The position numbers and the translations under genes were made by a program. Source: JAHCHG01 sp965214585 (GTDB lineage Bacteria; Acidobacteriota; Blastocatellia; Pyrinomonadales; Pyrinomonadaceae). From it: a DNA stretch of 64,000 nucleotides. The DNA is taken from NCBI GenBank assembly GCA_965214585.1, contig OZ243957.1, forward strand, positions 3,100,001 to 3,164,000, written 5' to 3'. Under the pieces are notes generated by a model that was not told the origin of the DNA, searched no databases, and saw nothing but the letters and a program-made list of their open reading frames with translations. Positions within the stretch are counted from its first letter, which is position 1. Each line of letters begins with the position of its first letter. Positions 18,272-26,161 of the stretch are shown here, piece by piece.

Positions 18272-18388
18272 ATTTTTTAAATTGATTTTTGGCTTTGGGT
18301 CTTTGATCTTTGTTCGGTTTTGATAAATTAACTGGAATATTCTTTTTAATATCCGTATTTACTAAAGCAATTTAAGATTGATTGTAGG

Positions 18389-18465
18389 GTCAGTAGCGTC
18401 GGCGTGAGCCGATGCGTTTTGTGCGAACAAACATTGACCAATCGGCTCACGCCGACGCTGCTGAT
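18389..18465. repeat. Inverted repeat, GTCAGTAGCGTCGGCG family, copy B
   Basis: Arms 18389-18416 and 18441-18465, matching copy A almost base for base at the left arm; the right arm has one change (GCTGCTGAT). Located between the converging channel and HAD genes, with low-complexity words (CTTTGATCTTTG, AAAGCTAAAAACC) on either side. Bases 18365-18385 resemble the end of the repeat at 31311. Confidence 0.8.
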
Positions 18466-18538
18466 ATTTATTCATAAACCGCTATGAAATCGGCAAAAGT
18501 TAAATTAATAAATCAAACAAAAGCTAAAAACCAATCGG

Positions 18539-19291
18539 CTACAAATTTTCCAAAATATTTAAAAGTCTTTCCGTGTCTTCCAGATTTTCCAAGACAAAAT
18601 CGGGTTCGAGTTTTGCCAGTTCCTCAGCCGGATGATTTCTTCCGGTGGCGACGCTGATGATTTTCGCCCCGAAAGCGCGGGCGCACGCAACGTCATTTGG
18701 CGTATCGCCGATGACGATAAACTGCGCCGGAGCAAATTTGTAATTATAAGTTTCATTAAAAAGTTTACCGGCTTCAATCGCCAAATCTTCCCGTTTGTGC
18801 GAGATTTCGCCGAATGCGTTCGGCGAATTTTCAAAATAATGCCACAAACCGACTTTCGATAATTTGATCTTGGCGGCGACAGACAAATTTCCGGTCAGAA
18901 GCGAATTGACAAAAAGCGGATTTTTATCGGTTTTGTCTAAAATCTCGTCCGCGCCGGCAAATTTGTGATAAGGATCGTCGTCCGCTTCGATAACTTTTGT
19001 CATCTGCATTTCGAAGACTTTCAAAAGTTCGTTTTTTCGTTCAAAAATCTGTTCGGGCTGAAAGCCGTCCGCCTTTAATGCTTCGTAAATTATCTGCGTG
19101 TCGGTCATTCCCGAAGGCGTTATTTCGTCGAGCGTTCCCTGGCTTCCGAAAATTTCGTTCATCGTTACGTTAAAATATCTTTTGAAATTTCCGCGAATTG
19201 TTGAACGCATCAGCGTTCCGTCAATATCCCAGAGCAGAATTCGTAATTTATCAAGCGAAACGAGATTTGCAGATTTGTTATTGTCTTTCAT
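18539..19291 (-). CDS. HAD-superfamily hydrolase, phosphoglycolate-phosphatase-like
   Basis: 250 residues. Motif I LLWDIDGTLMRS (Asp22 nucleophile, Asp24), motif II in LLTGN, a lysine in the middle region and motif IV VIGDTPNDVACA give a complete HAD active site with a helical type-1 cap between. It probably removes phosphate from a small metabolite such as phosphoglycolate, but the substrate is not readable. It follows the acidic-protein gene on the same strand after a terminator-like hairpin. Confidence 0.88.
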   Translation of the reverse strand: MKDNNKSANLVSLDKLRILLWDIDGTLMRSTIRGNFKRYFNVTMNEIFGSQGTLDEITPSGMTDTQIIYEALKADGFQPEQIFERKNELLKVFEMQMTKVIEADDDPYHKFAGADEILDKTDKNPLFVNSLLTGNLSVAAKIKLSKVGLWHYFENSPNAFGEISHKREDLAIEAGKLFNETYNYKFAPAQFIVIGDTPNDVACARAFGAKIISVATGRNHPAEELAKLEPDFVLENLEDTERLLNILENL

Positions 19292-19297
19292 AATAAT

Positions 19298-19337
19298 AAA
19301 CAGCAGGCGCAGAAAATTTTCTCCGCGTCTGCTGTTT
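19298..19337 (-). terminator. Stem-loop between the acidic-protein gene and the HAD gene
   Basis: AAACAGCAG / CTGCTGTTT outer stem with an imperfect inner stem, 16 bases after the stop of the acidic gene and just before the HAD start. On the minus strand it is followed by TTTATTATTAT. It may end the upstream transcript partially. Confidence 0.6.
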
Positions 19338-19353
19338 CAATTATAACTATTTA

Positions 19354-20814
19354 TTAAACGTCGTCCATTCCCGAATCAAATCCTGAATCAATACTCGTAT
19401 CAACTCCCGAATCGAAACCGGTATCAACCGACATATCATCAAAACCGGCATCCAAACCGGAATCAAATCCTGCATCCATTCCCGAATCGAAGCCCGTGTC
19501 AATGTCCGCCATATTGTCGTCGAAAGTTGATTCGTAAGAACCGCCGGTTTCGACCACCGAAGACGGATCAAAGTCCGCGCCTGTTGCGCCGTGTTCGCCT
19601 CTGTCGCCGAATTCGTCAGCCGTCGCCTGCTCCCAAGCGGCGTTGTCGAGAGCGGTTTCGGCGGCATCGGCGTTTCCTTGTTCGGCGTGCCACGCGGCGT
19701 TTTCAAGTTGGTCGTCGGCGCGTTCTTCGTGCCAAACGGCGTTGCTCATATTGTCAAATTCTTTATCGGCTTGTCCTGTGTGATCGTCGCCGCCCGCGTG
19801 CCAATCGGCATCGCTTGTCGCATACGCGGCGTTTGCGGCATCTTCACGCGCCGCTTCATAATCGCCCGCTTGGGCGTGTTCCGCCTGCTGTTGTTCGTAT
19901 TCTGCCGCGAGTTCCTGTTTGTCGGCGGCGTTTGCAAAATCCTGCGCGTCGTAAGCACCAAGCATCGAATCGTCGCCCGCTTCCCACGCTTCATTTTCGG
20001 CGACTTCTCTGGCTTGTGAAGCGGCGGCGTAATCGCCTGCGGCAACAAAATCATCAGCGGCTTGCTGTGCTTCCGTCGCTGATTGCGCGTGCGCTTCCTG
20101 TTCTAACGCCTGTTGATTTGCTTCTTCGTGGGCGGCATTTACTTCGTAATTTTCATTTTCAACATCAAAAGTTTCCGCTGCAGCTGAAAAATCCGTGTCG
20201 TCAATCTCGACATTTTCGGAATAAGGATCGAATGTCGTATTTTGATATGTTTCCGTAAATGTCGGCTCAATAGTTTCCATCGTCGGCGCAAACGGTTCGC
20301 TTGAAGCGAGCGTGTCGGGAGAATCGAAAGTTTCCGCCGTTTGACCGAATTCTTCATCGCCGAGATTAAATTCCACGCTGACCGGCGCGTTATCCGATCC
20401 GGCGACGTAAACTTCCGAATAATCTTCAAAATCGGCATCGGCTTCCAGACTTTCGGCATATTCGCCGACGGGATTTCCGTCCGCATCCAGAATTTGCGTC
20501 ATTTCGTCTTCGATCTCAACGCCGAAAATCGCTTCGACGGCGTTTTCAAACATCGAATCTTCCTCGACGATAAACGCGCCGTCTTCGTTTACCACAACTT
20601 CCGTAACCGTTTCCGTTCCGTCGGGCGCGGTTTCGGTTATCGTCATTTCGCTTTCAACGTCCGTCGGATCGTCCGCGTCGGCGGTGGTCGTAACTTCGGC
20701 GACAAATTCCGTTCCGTCCGCTTCCGTTCCCGTTATCGTCGCTTCCATTTCGGAAATATATTCGTTTCCGTCGTCGTCAAAGGCGGTTGTCATTGTTTCG
20801 TCCTTAATCGCCAT
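19354..20814 (-). CDS. Very acidic repeat-containing cytoplasmic protein
   Basis: 486 residues, extremely rich in Asp, Glu and Ala, with almost no Lys or Arg, and no signal peptide. Three zones: 1-115 beta-like with repeated 'TEADGTEF / TAPDGTET' turns; about 225-410 alanine-rich helices with recurring Trp/Tyr units (NEAWEAGDD, NAVWHEE, ENAAWHAEQG, DNAAWEQ); 435-486 tandem GFDSG(M/L/V)DA repeats. The start has GAGGAG ten bases upstream, inside the end of the degenerate M48 gene, which it overlaps by 11 bases, so the two are coupled. Not a family I recognise. Calcium binding by the terminal Asp repeats is only a guess. Confidence 0.8.
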   Translation of the reverse strand: MAIKDETMTTAFDDDGNEYISEMEATITGTEADGTEFVAEVTTTADADDPTDVESEMTITETAPDGTETVTEVVVNEDGAFIVEEDSMFENAVEAIFGVEIEDEMTQILDADGNPVGEYAESLEADADFEDYSEVYVAGSDNAPVSVEFNLGDEEFGQTAETFDSPDTLASSEPFAPTMETIEPTFTETYQNTTFDPYSENVEIDDTDFSAAAETFDVENENYEVNAAHEEANQQALEQEAHAQSATEAQQAADDFVAAGDYAAASQAREVAENEAWEAGDDSMLGAYDAQDFANAADKQELAAEYEQQQAEHAQAGDYEAAREDAANAAYATSDADWHAGGDDHTGQADKEFDNMSNAVWHEERADDQLENAAWHAEQGNADAAETALDNAAWEQATADEFGDRGEHGATGADFDPSSVVETGGSYESTFDDNMADIDTGFDSGMDAGFDSGLDAGFDDMSVDTGFDSGVDTSIDSGFDSGMDDV

Positions 20815-22345
20815 AATTCATATTCTCCTCTATTTTATTGGGTTTGGGAGCAGACCTGTCATTTTCTACGGTTTTGACCGATTTTTTTAATTTGATTATT
20901 TTCCCGCATTTCCGGTTCGGACATTTTACGGGCAGTTCTTTTTTGCCTTCCAGAGCCTTTAGCGGAACGCGCATCGGCGTTTGACAGTTCGAGCATTTTA
21001 CCGCTAAAAACTTTGCGGATTTTTTTGTTTCATTCGATTTTGCCAATTGTTTCGGTTCGGCGGCTGGTTTCGGAGCGGCTCGCCGAATCGCGTCAACAAT
21101 CGCATTACGCCAATTGTGAAATTCCGCGCTTTTCGCGTATTCGTTCAGCAAATTCAGACGGCGGTTGAGATACGGAGTCGAACTCGTCGTCAATTCCGAA
21201 AGTTTTGAATAACCGTCGTCTTCGTCTTCCGCCTGCTGTCTGAGCCATTCTTCGATATTTATTTGTCTGAACAAAAACGAAGACTTCAAAGACCAAGAAA
21301 TAAGAACGCGACGAGCTATTTCCTCATTGCCGATGCACAAAAGCCCGGCGCGATCAGCCGTAATCTCCGCCTGTCGCGCCCAAGCCAGCAGCGGAACTTC
21401 AATTGCGCCGGAAACGAGCGCGAGCGGACTTTTTATCGCGTTCATAATGCCGCCCGCCATAAAACCCTTCGCGTCGCTCTGTTCGCCGACCAAAAATCGA
21501 ATCACGCTTTTCCAAAGCGCGTGTCCGGCGTGGCAGTGTCCCATTTCTCTGGCGAGCAGAAAAAACATATCCGCGCCTTGAAAATTTCCCGCAAGTGCCG
21601 AACCGACGACGATAAACGAATCCTTTTCCGTCCCGAACGTCAGACAATCCCAAGCCCTCTCGCCGGAAATATAAACGTCCGGCATATTCGTCATTCCGAT
21701 AATCCGCGCCGCTTTGACCGCCTGCGCGTAAACGTGCGGCAACTGTTTTTCGCCAAGCAGAATGCCGTTAAATGTTGATTCGATCCAACGCCTACCGACC
21801 ATTTCCGAAACCTTTTTCGCCGCCATATCGAGCGGCGTGATTGCCCTAAGTGCCGCCATCGCCTTCGCATCAGCCGCCCACGCAAAAGCCGCCGGATCAA
21901 TCCGATAACCCGACATCAGAGGTCTTAACCAACTGCATTCATCACAGATAATTTTTTTCGCATCGAGTCCCTGCCCGTTCCCGCCGCAAGTGCGGCAAGT
22001 CAATGTTTGTATATTAGTCGGCGGCTGAAATTGCGGTTGCTGTGGCTGTTGTTGAACGAATTGCTGTTGTTGTCTGTAATTCTGGTTCGGAGGATGCGGT
22101 TGCTGCGGATTCGGCGGTGGAGTTTGAATATTTCTGCTGCTTGGCGGCGGTTGATTTTGATTGCTCGGCGGCTGAACATTTTGATTTGATAAATTAGTTC
22201 GCTGATTCGCGCCCGGCTGATTCTGATTTGATCGCGCCTGCGCCGCATTCATCGGCGTTCCGCAGTAGTTGCAGAACTTAGAACCGCTTCCGCTTTGCCG
22301 GTGTCCGTTTTTGCAAACCACAGAATTTTTCGGTTGTTCAGCCAT
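20804..22345 (-). CDS. Zinc-ribbon protein with degenerate M48-type peptidase domain
   Basis: 513 residues from the ATG at 22345. Order: N-terminal zinc ribbon (about 11-30), a Q/N/P-rich linker (35-112), a second CxxC pair of zinc fingers (118-139), an M48-like domain (about 150-420), and a C-terminal zinc ribbon (CSNCQTP...CPNRKCG). The M48 core is recognisable by ARЕMGHCHAGH-type context and the distal EITADRAG (Glu327), but the first zinc ligand of HExxH is Arg266 (codon 21548-21550), giving REMGH. It is probably an inactive peptidase or one with altered metal binding. No signal peptide. The acidic repeat gene overlaps its 3' end. Confidence 0.82.
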   Translation of the reverse strand: MAEQPKNSVVCKNGHRQSGSGSKFCNYCGTPMNAAQARSNQNQPGANQRTNLSNQNVQPPSNQNQPPPSSRNIQTPPPNPQQPHPPNQNYRQQQQFVQQQPQQPQFQPPTNIQTLTCRTCGGNGQGLDAKKIICDECSWLRPLMSGYRIDPAAFAWAADAKAMAALRAITPLDMAAKKVSEMVGRRWIESTFNGILLGEKQLPHVYAQAVKAARIIGMTNMPDVYISGERAWDCLTFGTEKDSFIVVGSALAGNFQGADMFFLLAREMGHCHAGHALWKSVIRFLVGEQSDAKGFMAGGIMNAIKSPLALVSGAIEVPLLAWARQAEITADRAGLLCIGNEEIARRVLISWSLKSSFLFRQINIEEWLRQQAEDEDDGYSKLSELTTSSTPYLNRRLNLLNEYAKSAEFHNWRNAIVDAIRRAAPKPAAEPKQLAKSNETKKSAKFLAVKCSNCQTPMRVPLKALEGKKELPVKCPNRKCGKIIKLKKSVKTVENDRSAPKPNKIEENMNYGD

Positions 22346-22409
22346 CAATTAAACAAATTATAAAGGTTTATTTAGTAAAGTTTATTGAACGATTTAACCA
22401 TAAAATATA

Positions 22410-22618
22410 ATCAGTAGATCACGAAAATATCAAATAATAGTCTTTTTGTTTCAAAAGAGGCAGAAACCCGACAGTAATGGAGGGTGCTGTTTGTAAATCG
22501 AAAAGTTTATCTATAAACAGCATTTTTAATAGATTTTTGAAATCCCAACATTCTTCCATTCAATCAGCACCCTCCATTACTGTCGGGTTTCTGCCTGTGA
22601 ATTTCGTGAACTACTGAT
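22410..22618. mobile_element. Non-autonomous inverted-repeat element with inner GGCAGAAACCCGACAG hairpin, copy 1
   Basis: Outer imperfect terminal repeats ATCAGTAGATCACGAAAA (22410-) and TTTCGTGAACTACTGAT (-22618). Inside, perfect 32-bp arms at 22458-22489 and 22565-22596 begin AGGCAGAAACCCGACAGTAA and enclose a 75-base loop. No coding capacity. A close copy is at 31431-31652; the inner hairpin alone recurs at 38979-39128 and 58515-58653. It fills most of the 22346-22778 gap. Confidence 0.75.
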
Positions 22619-22715
22619 AATTGATAGTTGATAGATGATAATTGATAAATAAGCCGAGTGTTGAACGATTTAAAATTAAAAATTATCAATTATCAATTCT
22701 CAAATATCAATTATA
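22615..22715. repeat. Mirrored TAATTGATA low-complexity words
   Basis: Left GATAATTGATAGTTGATAG words and right AATTATCAATTATCAATTC words form an inverted pair around a 40-base spacer. It directly follows the inverted-repeat element. Confidence 0.65.
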
Positions 22716-22778
22716 TTTTAAGTTTCTTTCGCATATCATAAAACTTGAAATCATATACCCGCCCGAACACTTTTTTAC

Positions 22779-23201
22779 TTAATAACCATAAGGGTCGGAT
22801 GTCGCGGCAGCACCGAGCATCAAAATAAAATAACCTATTCCGATTAGAGAATGCAGAATCGTGACGGCGATTCCGCCCCACAAACCGATTTGCGCCAGCG
22901 TCATTCCGCTTTGCGAAGACTCGCCGCGCTTTATCGCGCCGACTTCCATCCAGCCTAAAATCGCCGCCGGAATTCCCGTAAACGGACCGCAGCAAATCAA
23001 TCCGGCAATTGCCAGAACAAGCGAAATTATCGCCCGCTGACTCGCGCCTTCGGAAGACGCGCCGCCGGATGATTGATCGAATTGCTGTTGACTTCCTTGC
23101 TGACTGCCGAATTGATTCGGAGTCAACGGCGCAGAACAATTACGGCAAAACGCCGCATCCGCAGGATTTGCCTGATTACAATTTTGACAATATTTATCCA
23201 T
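22779..23201 (-). CDS. Zinc-ribbon plus DUF4190-type membrane protein
   Basis: 140 residues. N-terminal zinc ribbon with Cys5/8 and Cys19/22, a Q/S/G-rich linker (28-55), then two membrane helices (about 57-85 and 105-130) separated by the conserved-looking GWMEVGAIKRGE turn seen in DUF4190 proteins. Predicted inner-membrane protein with the zinc ribbon in the cytoplasm. Function unknown. Confidence 0.8.
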   Translation of the reverse strand: MDKYCQNCNQANPADAAFCRNCSAPLTPNQFGSQQGSQQQFDQSSGGASSEGASQRAIISLVLAIAGLICCGPFTGIPAAILGWMEVGAIKRGESSQSGMTLAQIGLWGGIAVTILHSLIGIGYFILMLGAAATSDPYGY

Positions 23202-23387
23202 AATTTTCGGATTCTTTACTATCTGATAATTGATTTAATTGAATTTTATAAGCAAACCGCGTTTTTTCAAAATCGCAAATTTAAATTAACCGCACCTAAT
23301 ATATAATGCGTAAAAAAGCGCGAAAAGAAGACAAATTCTTTAAATTATTTTTTGTATTTAAGAAAAAAGGGAAGTTTGCAAATTGAT

Positions 23388-23894
23388 TTATTCGATCACA
23401 GCCAAAACATCTCCGGCATTAACCGTCGCGCCTTCGTCAAATCGAATTTCTTTTACAACGCCGTCTTTCGGAGATTTCATCTCGTTCTGCATCTTCATCG
23501 CTTCGACGACCAAAACACCTTCGCCCGATTTTATTTCCGCGCCCGCTTCGACCAAAACGCGCACGAGTTTTCCGGGCATCGCTGTTTTTATCTCCGCAAT
23601 TCCGTCCGCATCGGCATCCGAACCGCCCGAACCGCGCAGACGCTTCGGGTCAAACAAATTTATCTCAAATTCATCATTTCCCGTTTTAACCTTCAACGGC
23701 TCGCCTTGTTTCTCATTCGGCGAAACGAAAATCTCGTAAATTTGATTTTCATTTTTCAAAAGATAAACATTCGGCTCAACTTCCGATGCGTCAAGTTTAT
23801 ACTCGCGCTCATCAATTCGCGCAAAAACCTTTTCGCCGTCGCGCTCTATTTCGATCTCGTGTTTTTCGTTGTTTAGTTCGGCTTGTAGTTTCAT
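23388..23894 (-). CDS. Biotin-carrier (biotin/lipoyl attachment) domain protein
   Basis: 168 residues. The C-terminal 70 residues form a biotinyl domain with the biotin lysine in VVEAMKMQNEM (Lys134). The N-terminal half (1-80) is a beta-rich domain like that preceding the biotinyl domain in acyl-CoA and pyruvate/oxaloacetate carboxylase carriers; a short G/S/D-rich hinge joins them. It should carry carboxybiotin for an acyl-CoA-type carboxylase, but no carboxylase or transferase subunit is visible here. It is 86 bases downstream of the deoxyhypusine-synthase-family gene on the same strand. Confidence 0.9.
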   Translation of the reverse strand: MKLQAELNNEKHEIEIERDGEKVFARIDEREYKLDASEVEPNVYLLKNENQIYEIFVSPNEKQGEPLKVKTGNDEFEINLFDPKRLRGSGGSDADADGIAEIKTAMPGKLVRVLVEAGAEIKSGEGVLVVEAMKMQNEMKSPKDGVVKEIRFDEGATVNAGDVLAVIE

Positions 23895-23900
23895 TTTTTT

Positions 23901-23980
23901 GTAAATGGTAAATGGTAAATCGTTAATTGTAAACTGCTCGCATAATTAACGATTTACCATTTACCAATTTCTATTTACAA
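23901..23980. repeat. Mirrored GGTAAATGG / CCATTTACC words
   Basis: Left arm GTAAATGGTAAATGGTAAAT and right arm ATTTACCATTTACC form a hairpin filling the gap between the biotin-carrier gene and the deoxyhypusine-synthase-family stop codon. Confidence 0.7.
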
Positions 23981-25783
23981 TCAACGTCTTTCAGATTTTT
24001 CGTATTCCTTCTTGAGCAGATTCATAAATTCCCCGCGCCTGTCATAAAGTCTTTTCGGCTCGCGCTTTTCGTGTCTGGCAAGCGCGTAAGCCGTAATTAT
24101 CGGCAGAGCGATTGTCGAATCAACATAGCAGACAACCGCATCGGGAAGTTTGTCGGGATCAACTTTTCCCCAACTCACCGCCTCTCCCGGCGTTGCGCCC
24201 GAATTGTGAACGACGATTCCGTTTGCGACAAAATTATGAGTTTTTTTGACGGTCATATCATAAACCGGAACGATGATTCCCGTCGGTTCGATTGAAATAA
24301 CTTTGTGATTATTGTTGTTATTATTTGTCCGTGAAGCGGACAAATTTAATAGCGTCGGGTGCAACCCGACGCGAGGTTCGGAAATGGTTTCCGTCCCTGA
24401 AAGGGACGAATATCTTCGAGCATTATTCGTCCCTTTCAGGGACGGAACGGTTAAATTTCGTGTCGTCGGGATTCTCCCGACGCTACCCGATTTGTCGCTT
24501 TCAGCGATGTAAGCACTTGGAAATATATTTTCACAAGAATCAAACGCTTTCAAACTTTTGCCTTCGACTAATTGTTCCAAAGGCTTATATGAACCGTCGT
24601 AAAGCATAATCTGATGTTCGGGCGTAGCAAGAATTTCGTCTTCCATCCATTTATCTTTTCGCTGCCCGCTCCACCAACCGTAACGAAGCCGATAAACTTC
24701 TTTTTCGCCCGTTTTCCAAACCTTTTCGACTTCCGACAAAACGATTTTTTTCTTTTCGTGGCAATAAGAATAAACGTAAAATCCTGATTTTCCAACCAAT
24801 TCTTCAATCGGAATGCCTTTCGGATAAACGCTCAAATCCCGCGGCGTGTCAATAAAAGTTCCTTCCGCAACACATAAACCGCCCGTGTCGGGACGCGCGT
24901 CCGTGATTTGCAAAAAATAATCGTGTCCTTTTTCGTCAATTCCGAGAACTTCCTGAATCTGCGGTTCGGTTTGCAAGGCGAAGTTTTTCGGACTTCCGCC
25001 GCCTAAAATAAAAATCGCCGACTTTCCGCCTTTTTTCGTCTTTTTGCCCGAATGAACAACTCCGCGTTTTGCCGCCAAAACGATTGCGGCGGTTTCGTTG
25101 ACATCCAAATTCGGATTCAAAACAAGTTTTCCGCCCTGCAATTCCTTCGCGGCAATGTTCATACCGATTGACGAATCGCCCGGCGAAGATGTGTAGATCG
25201 GAACACCGTATTCGTAAGCGACTCCAAGCAGCGATTTTTCCTTGATGCCGATTTTCTTTTCTCTTTCCCTGACGTATTTTCCCGCCAAATAATGAAATTC
25301 CGCGCTCGACATCGTGCGTTGAAATTCTTCGCCTTCGATCAAGCGGCGGAAAAACGAATCGGTATCAAGCAGAACCGAATAATCAAAGAAAATATCGTAA
25401 ATCCTGACGACTTCTTCTTCGCGCAAAACGACATCGGAAATCTGCGTATTTCCCTGATGCAAATCCAAACCGATGCCAAAATGCGTATCGTGATAAAGAT
25501 TCGCGCCCGTTGAGATTATCCAATCAATAAAACCCGCTTTGATAAGCGGAATAATCGCCGAAATCCCAAGCCCCGCCGGAGTCAACGCGCCCGTCAAAGT
25601 TACGCCAATCGTCGTATCGTCCGTCAGCATCTTATTCGTAAAAAGCCGACAAGCCTCGCGCAGACGCGCCGCGTTATACGCCATAAACGATTCGTCAACC
25701 AAATCCGCCAAATTTGTTTTTTTAGAAATCGGAGTCGGATCAATGCGCTTGCCGCTTAAAAATTTGCTTTTCTTTTTTGTCAT
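23981..25783 (-). CDS. Deoxyhypusine-synthase-family enzyme interrupted by an intein
   Basis: 600 residues encode a DHS-family protein of 376 residues plus an intein (residues 304-527). The extein shows the NAD-binding DHS fold: TGALTPAGLG, STGANLYHDTHF, YTSSPGDSSIGM, FILGGGSPKNF, DARPDTGGL and then, after the intein, SGATPGEAVSWGKV with the catalytic-type lysine (Lys540). Bacteria have no hypusinated eIF5A; bacterial relatives are linked to homospermidine or related polyamine synthesis, so the likely substrates are spermidine or putrescine. Start overlaps the upstream small membrane gene by ATGA, so it is probably co-transcribed with the duplicated cassette. Activity depends on intein splicing because the insertion falls 13 residues before the active-site lysine. 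Confidence 0.92.
   Translation of the reverse strand: MTKKKSKFLSGKRIDPTPISKKTNLADLVDESFMAYNAARLREACRLFTNKMLTDDTTIGVTLTGALTPAGLGISAIIPLIKAGFIDWIISTGANLYHDTHFGIGLDLHQGNTQISDVVLREEEVVRIYDIFFDYSVLLDTDSFFRRLIEGEEFQRTMSSAEFHYLAGKYVREREKKIGIKEKSLLGVAYEYGVPIYTSSPGDSSIGMNIAAKELQGGKLVLNPNLDVNETAAIVLAAKRGVVHSGKKTKKGGKSAIFILGGGSPKNFALQTEPQIQEVLGIDEKGHDYFLQITDARPDTGGLCVAEGTFIDTPRDLSVYPKGIPIEELVGKSGFYVYSYCHEKKKIVLSEVEKVWKTGEKEVYRLRYGWWSGQRKDKWMEDEILATPEHQIMLYDGSYKPLEQLVEGKSLKAFDSCENIFPSAYIAESDKSGSVGRIPTTRNLTVPSLKGTNNARRYSSLSGTETISEPRVGLHPTLLNLSASRTNNNNNNHKVISIEPTGIIVPVYDMTVKKTHNFVANGIVVHNSGATPGEAVSWGKVDPDKLPDAVVCYVDSTIALPIITAYALARHEKREPKRLYDRRGEFMNLLKKEYEKSERR
24203..24874 (-). mobile_element. Mini-intein in the deoxyhypusine-synthase-family gene
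   Basis: 224 residues. It starts with Cys (CVAEGTF, residue 304) and ends FVANGIVVHN, followed by Ser as the +1 residue. Block B histidine motif ATPEHQIML (387-390) and block F PVYDMTVKKTHNF are present, so all protein-splicing residues are there. There is no LAGLIDADG or other endonuclease. Between blocks B and F, residues about 421-492 are low-complexity sequence (SLKGTNNARRYSSLSGTE, then an Asn run), encoded by palindromic DNA repeats. Predicted to self-splice but unable to home. Confidence 0.92.
24323..24507. repeat. Six short palindromes inside the intein coding sequence
   Basis: Hairpins with 5-9 bp stems: 24323-24345 (ATTTGTCCG), 24352-24372 (GCGTCGGGT, loop GCA), 24392-24408 (CGTCCCT, loop GAA), 24428-24444 (CGTCCCT, loop TTC), 24464-24482 (CGTCGGGA, loop TTC) and 24495-24507 (TCGCT, loop TTC). 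All are read through in frame. The style matches the intergenic array at 3346-3466. Confidence 0.88.
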
Positions 25784-26058
25784 AATTTAATTGAAATTTC
25801 ATCCGACCTGTTTTTAATTAAGTATTCTCTGTATTTTGCTTCTCCCAAATACCAAAAATATATTCCACATACAATGCCGGAAATTACGCTATACGGTAAA
25901 TATTTTAATTTTGAGTCGAAGAAATAATTTATTAGGTAAATCAAAATTGCTGTGAAAATTACATTTATGCTTATGTAACCGATAAGGAAAGTCCATTTAC
26001 CTTTACTTCTCAACTTTTCCCAAAGGATGAAAAATTGCTTCTTTGGCACTTGTTTCAT
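25780..26058 (-). CDS. Small two-helix membrane protein (cassette copy 2)
   Basis: 92 residues: a basic N-terminus (MKQVPKKQFFILWEKLRSKG), two membrane helices (about 22-48 and 56-74) and a charged C-terminus. Same length and plan as the protein at 27024-27299, and each follows a related exported protein, so they appear to be duplicates, although sequence identity is low. The stop overlaps the DHS-family start (ATGA). Function unknown. Confidence 0.72.
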   Translation of the reverse strand: MKQVPKKQFFILWEKLRSKGKWTFLIGYISINVIFTAILIYLINYFFDSKLKYLPYSVISGIVCGIYFWYLGEAKYREYLIKNRSDEISIKL

Positions 26059-26161
26059 ATAAATTTCACAAAGTTATTAAGTAAATTTGTTTAATTCAAA
26101 GCCAATTAAACAATTGTTGCATAAATAATTTCTCAAAATCATCTTACAATTTTGTTATTAC

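Noticed and set aside
19527..20258. Arginine-rich antisense frame of 243 codons
   Set aside because: It is the mirror of the Asp/Glu/Ala-rich gene; its composition follows from the antisense of GAX codons.
22410..22618. rRNA/tRNA or known riboswitch for the long hairpin
   Set aside because: No cloverleaf or known motif; four copies with terminal repeats fit a mobile or REP-like element better.
24203..24874. Frameshift or assembly error in the DHS-family gene
   Set aside because: The inserted segment is in frame, begins with Cys, ends His-Asn/Ser and has the block B and F motifs of inteins.
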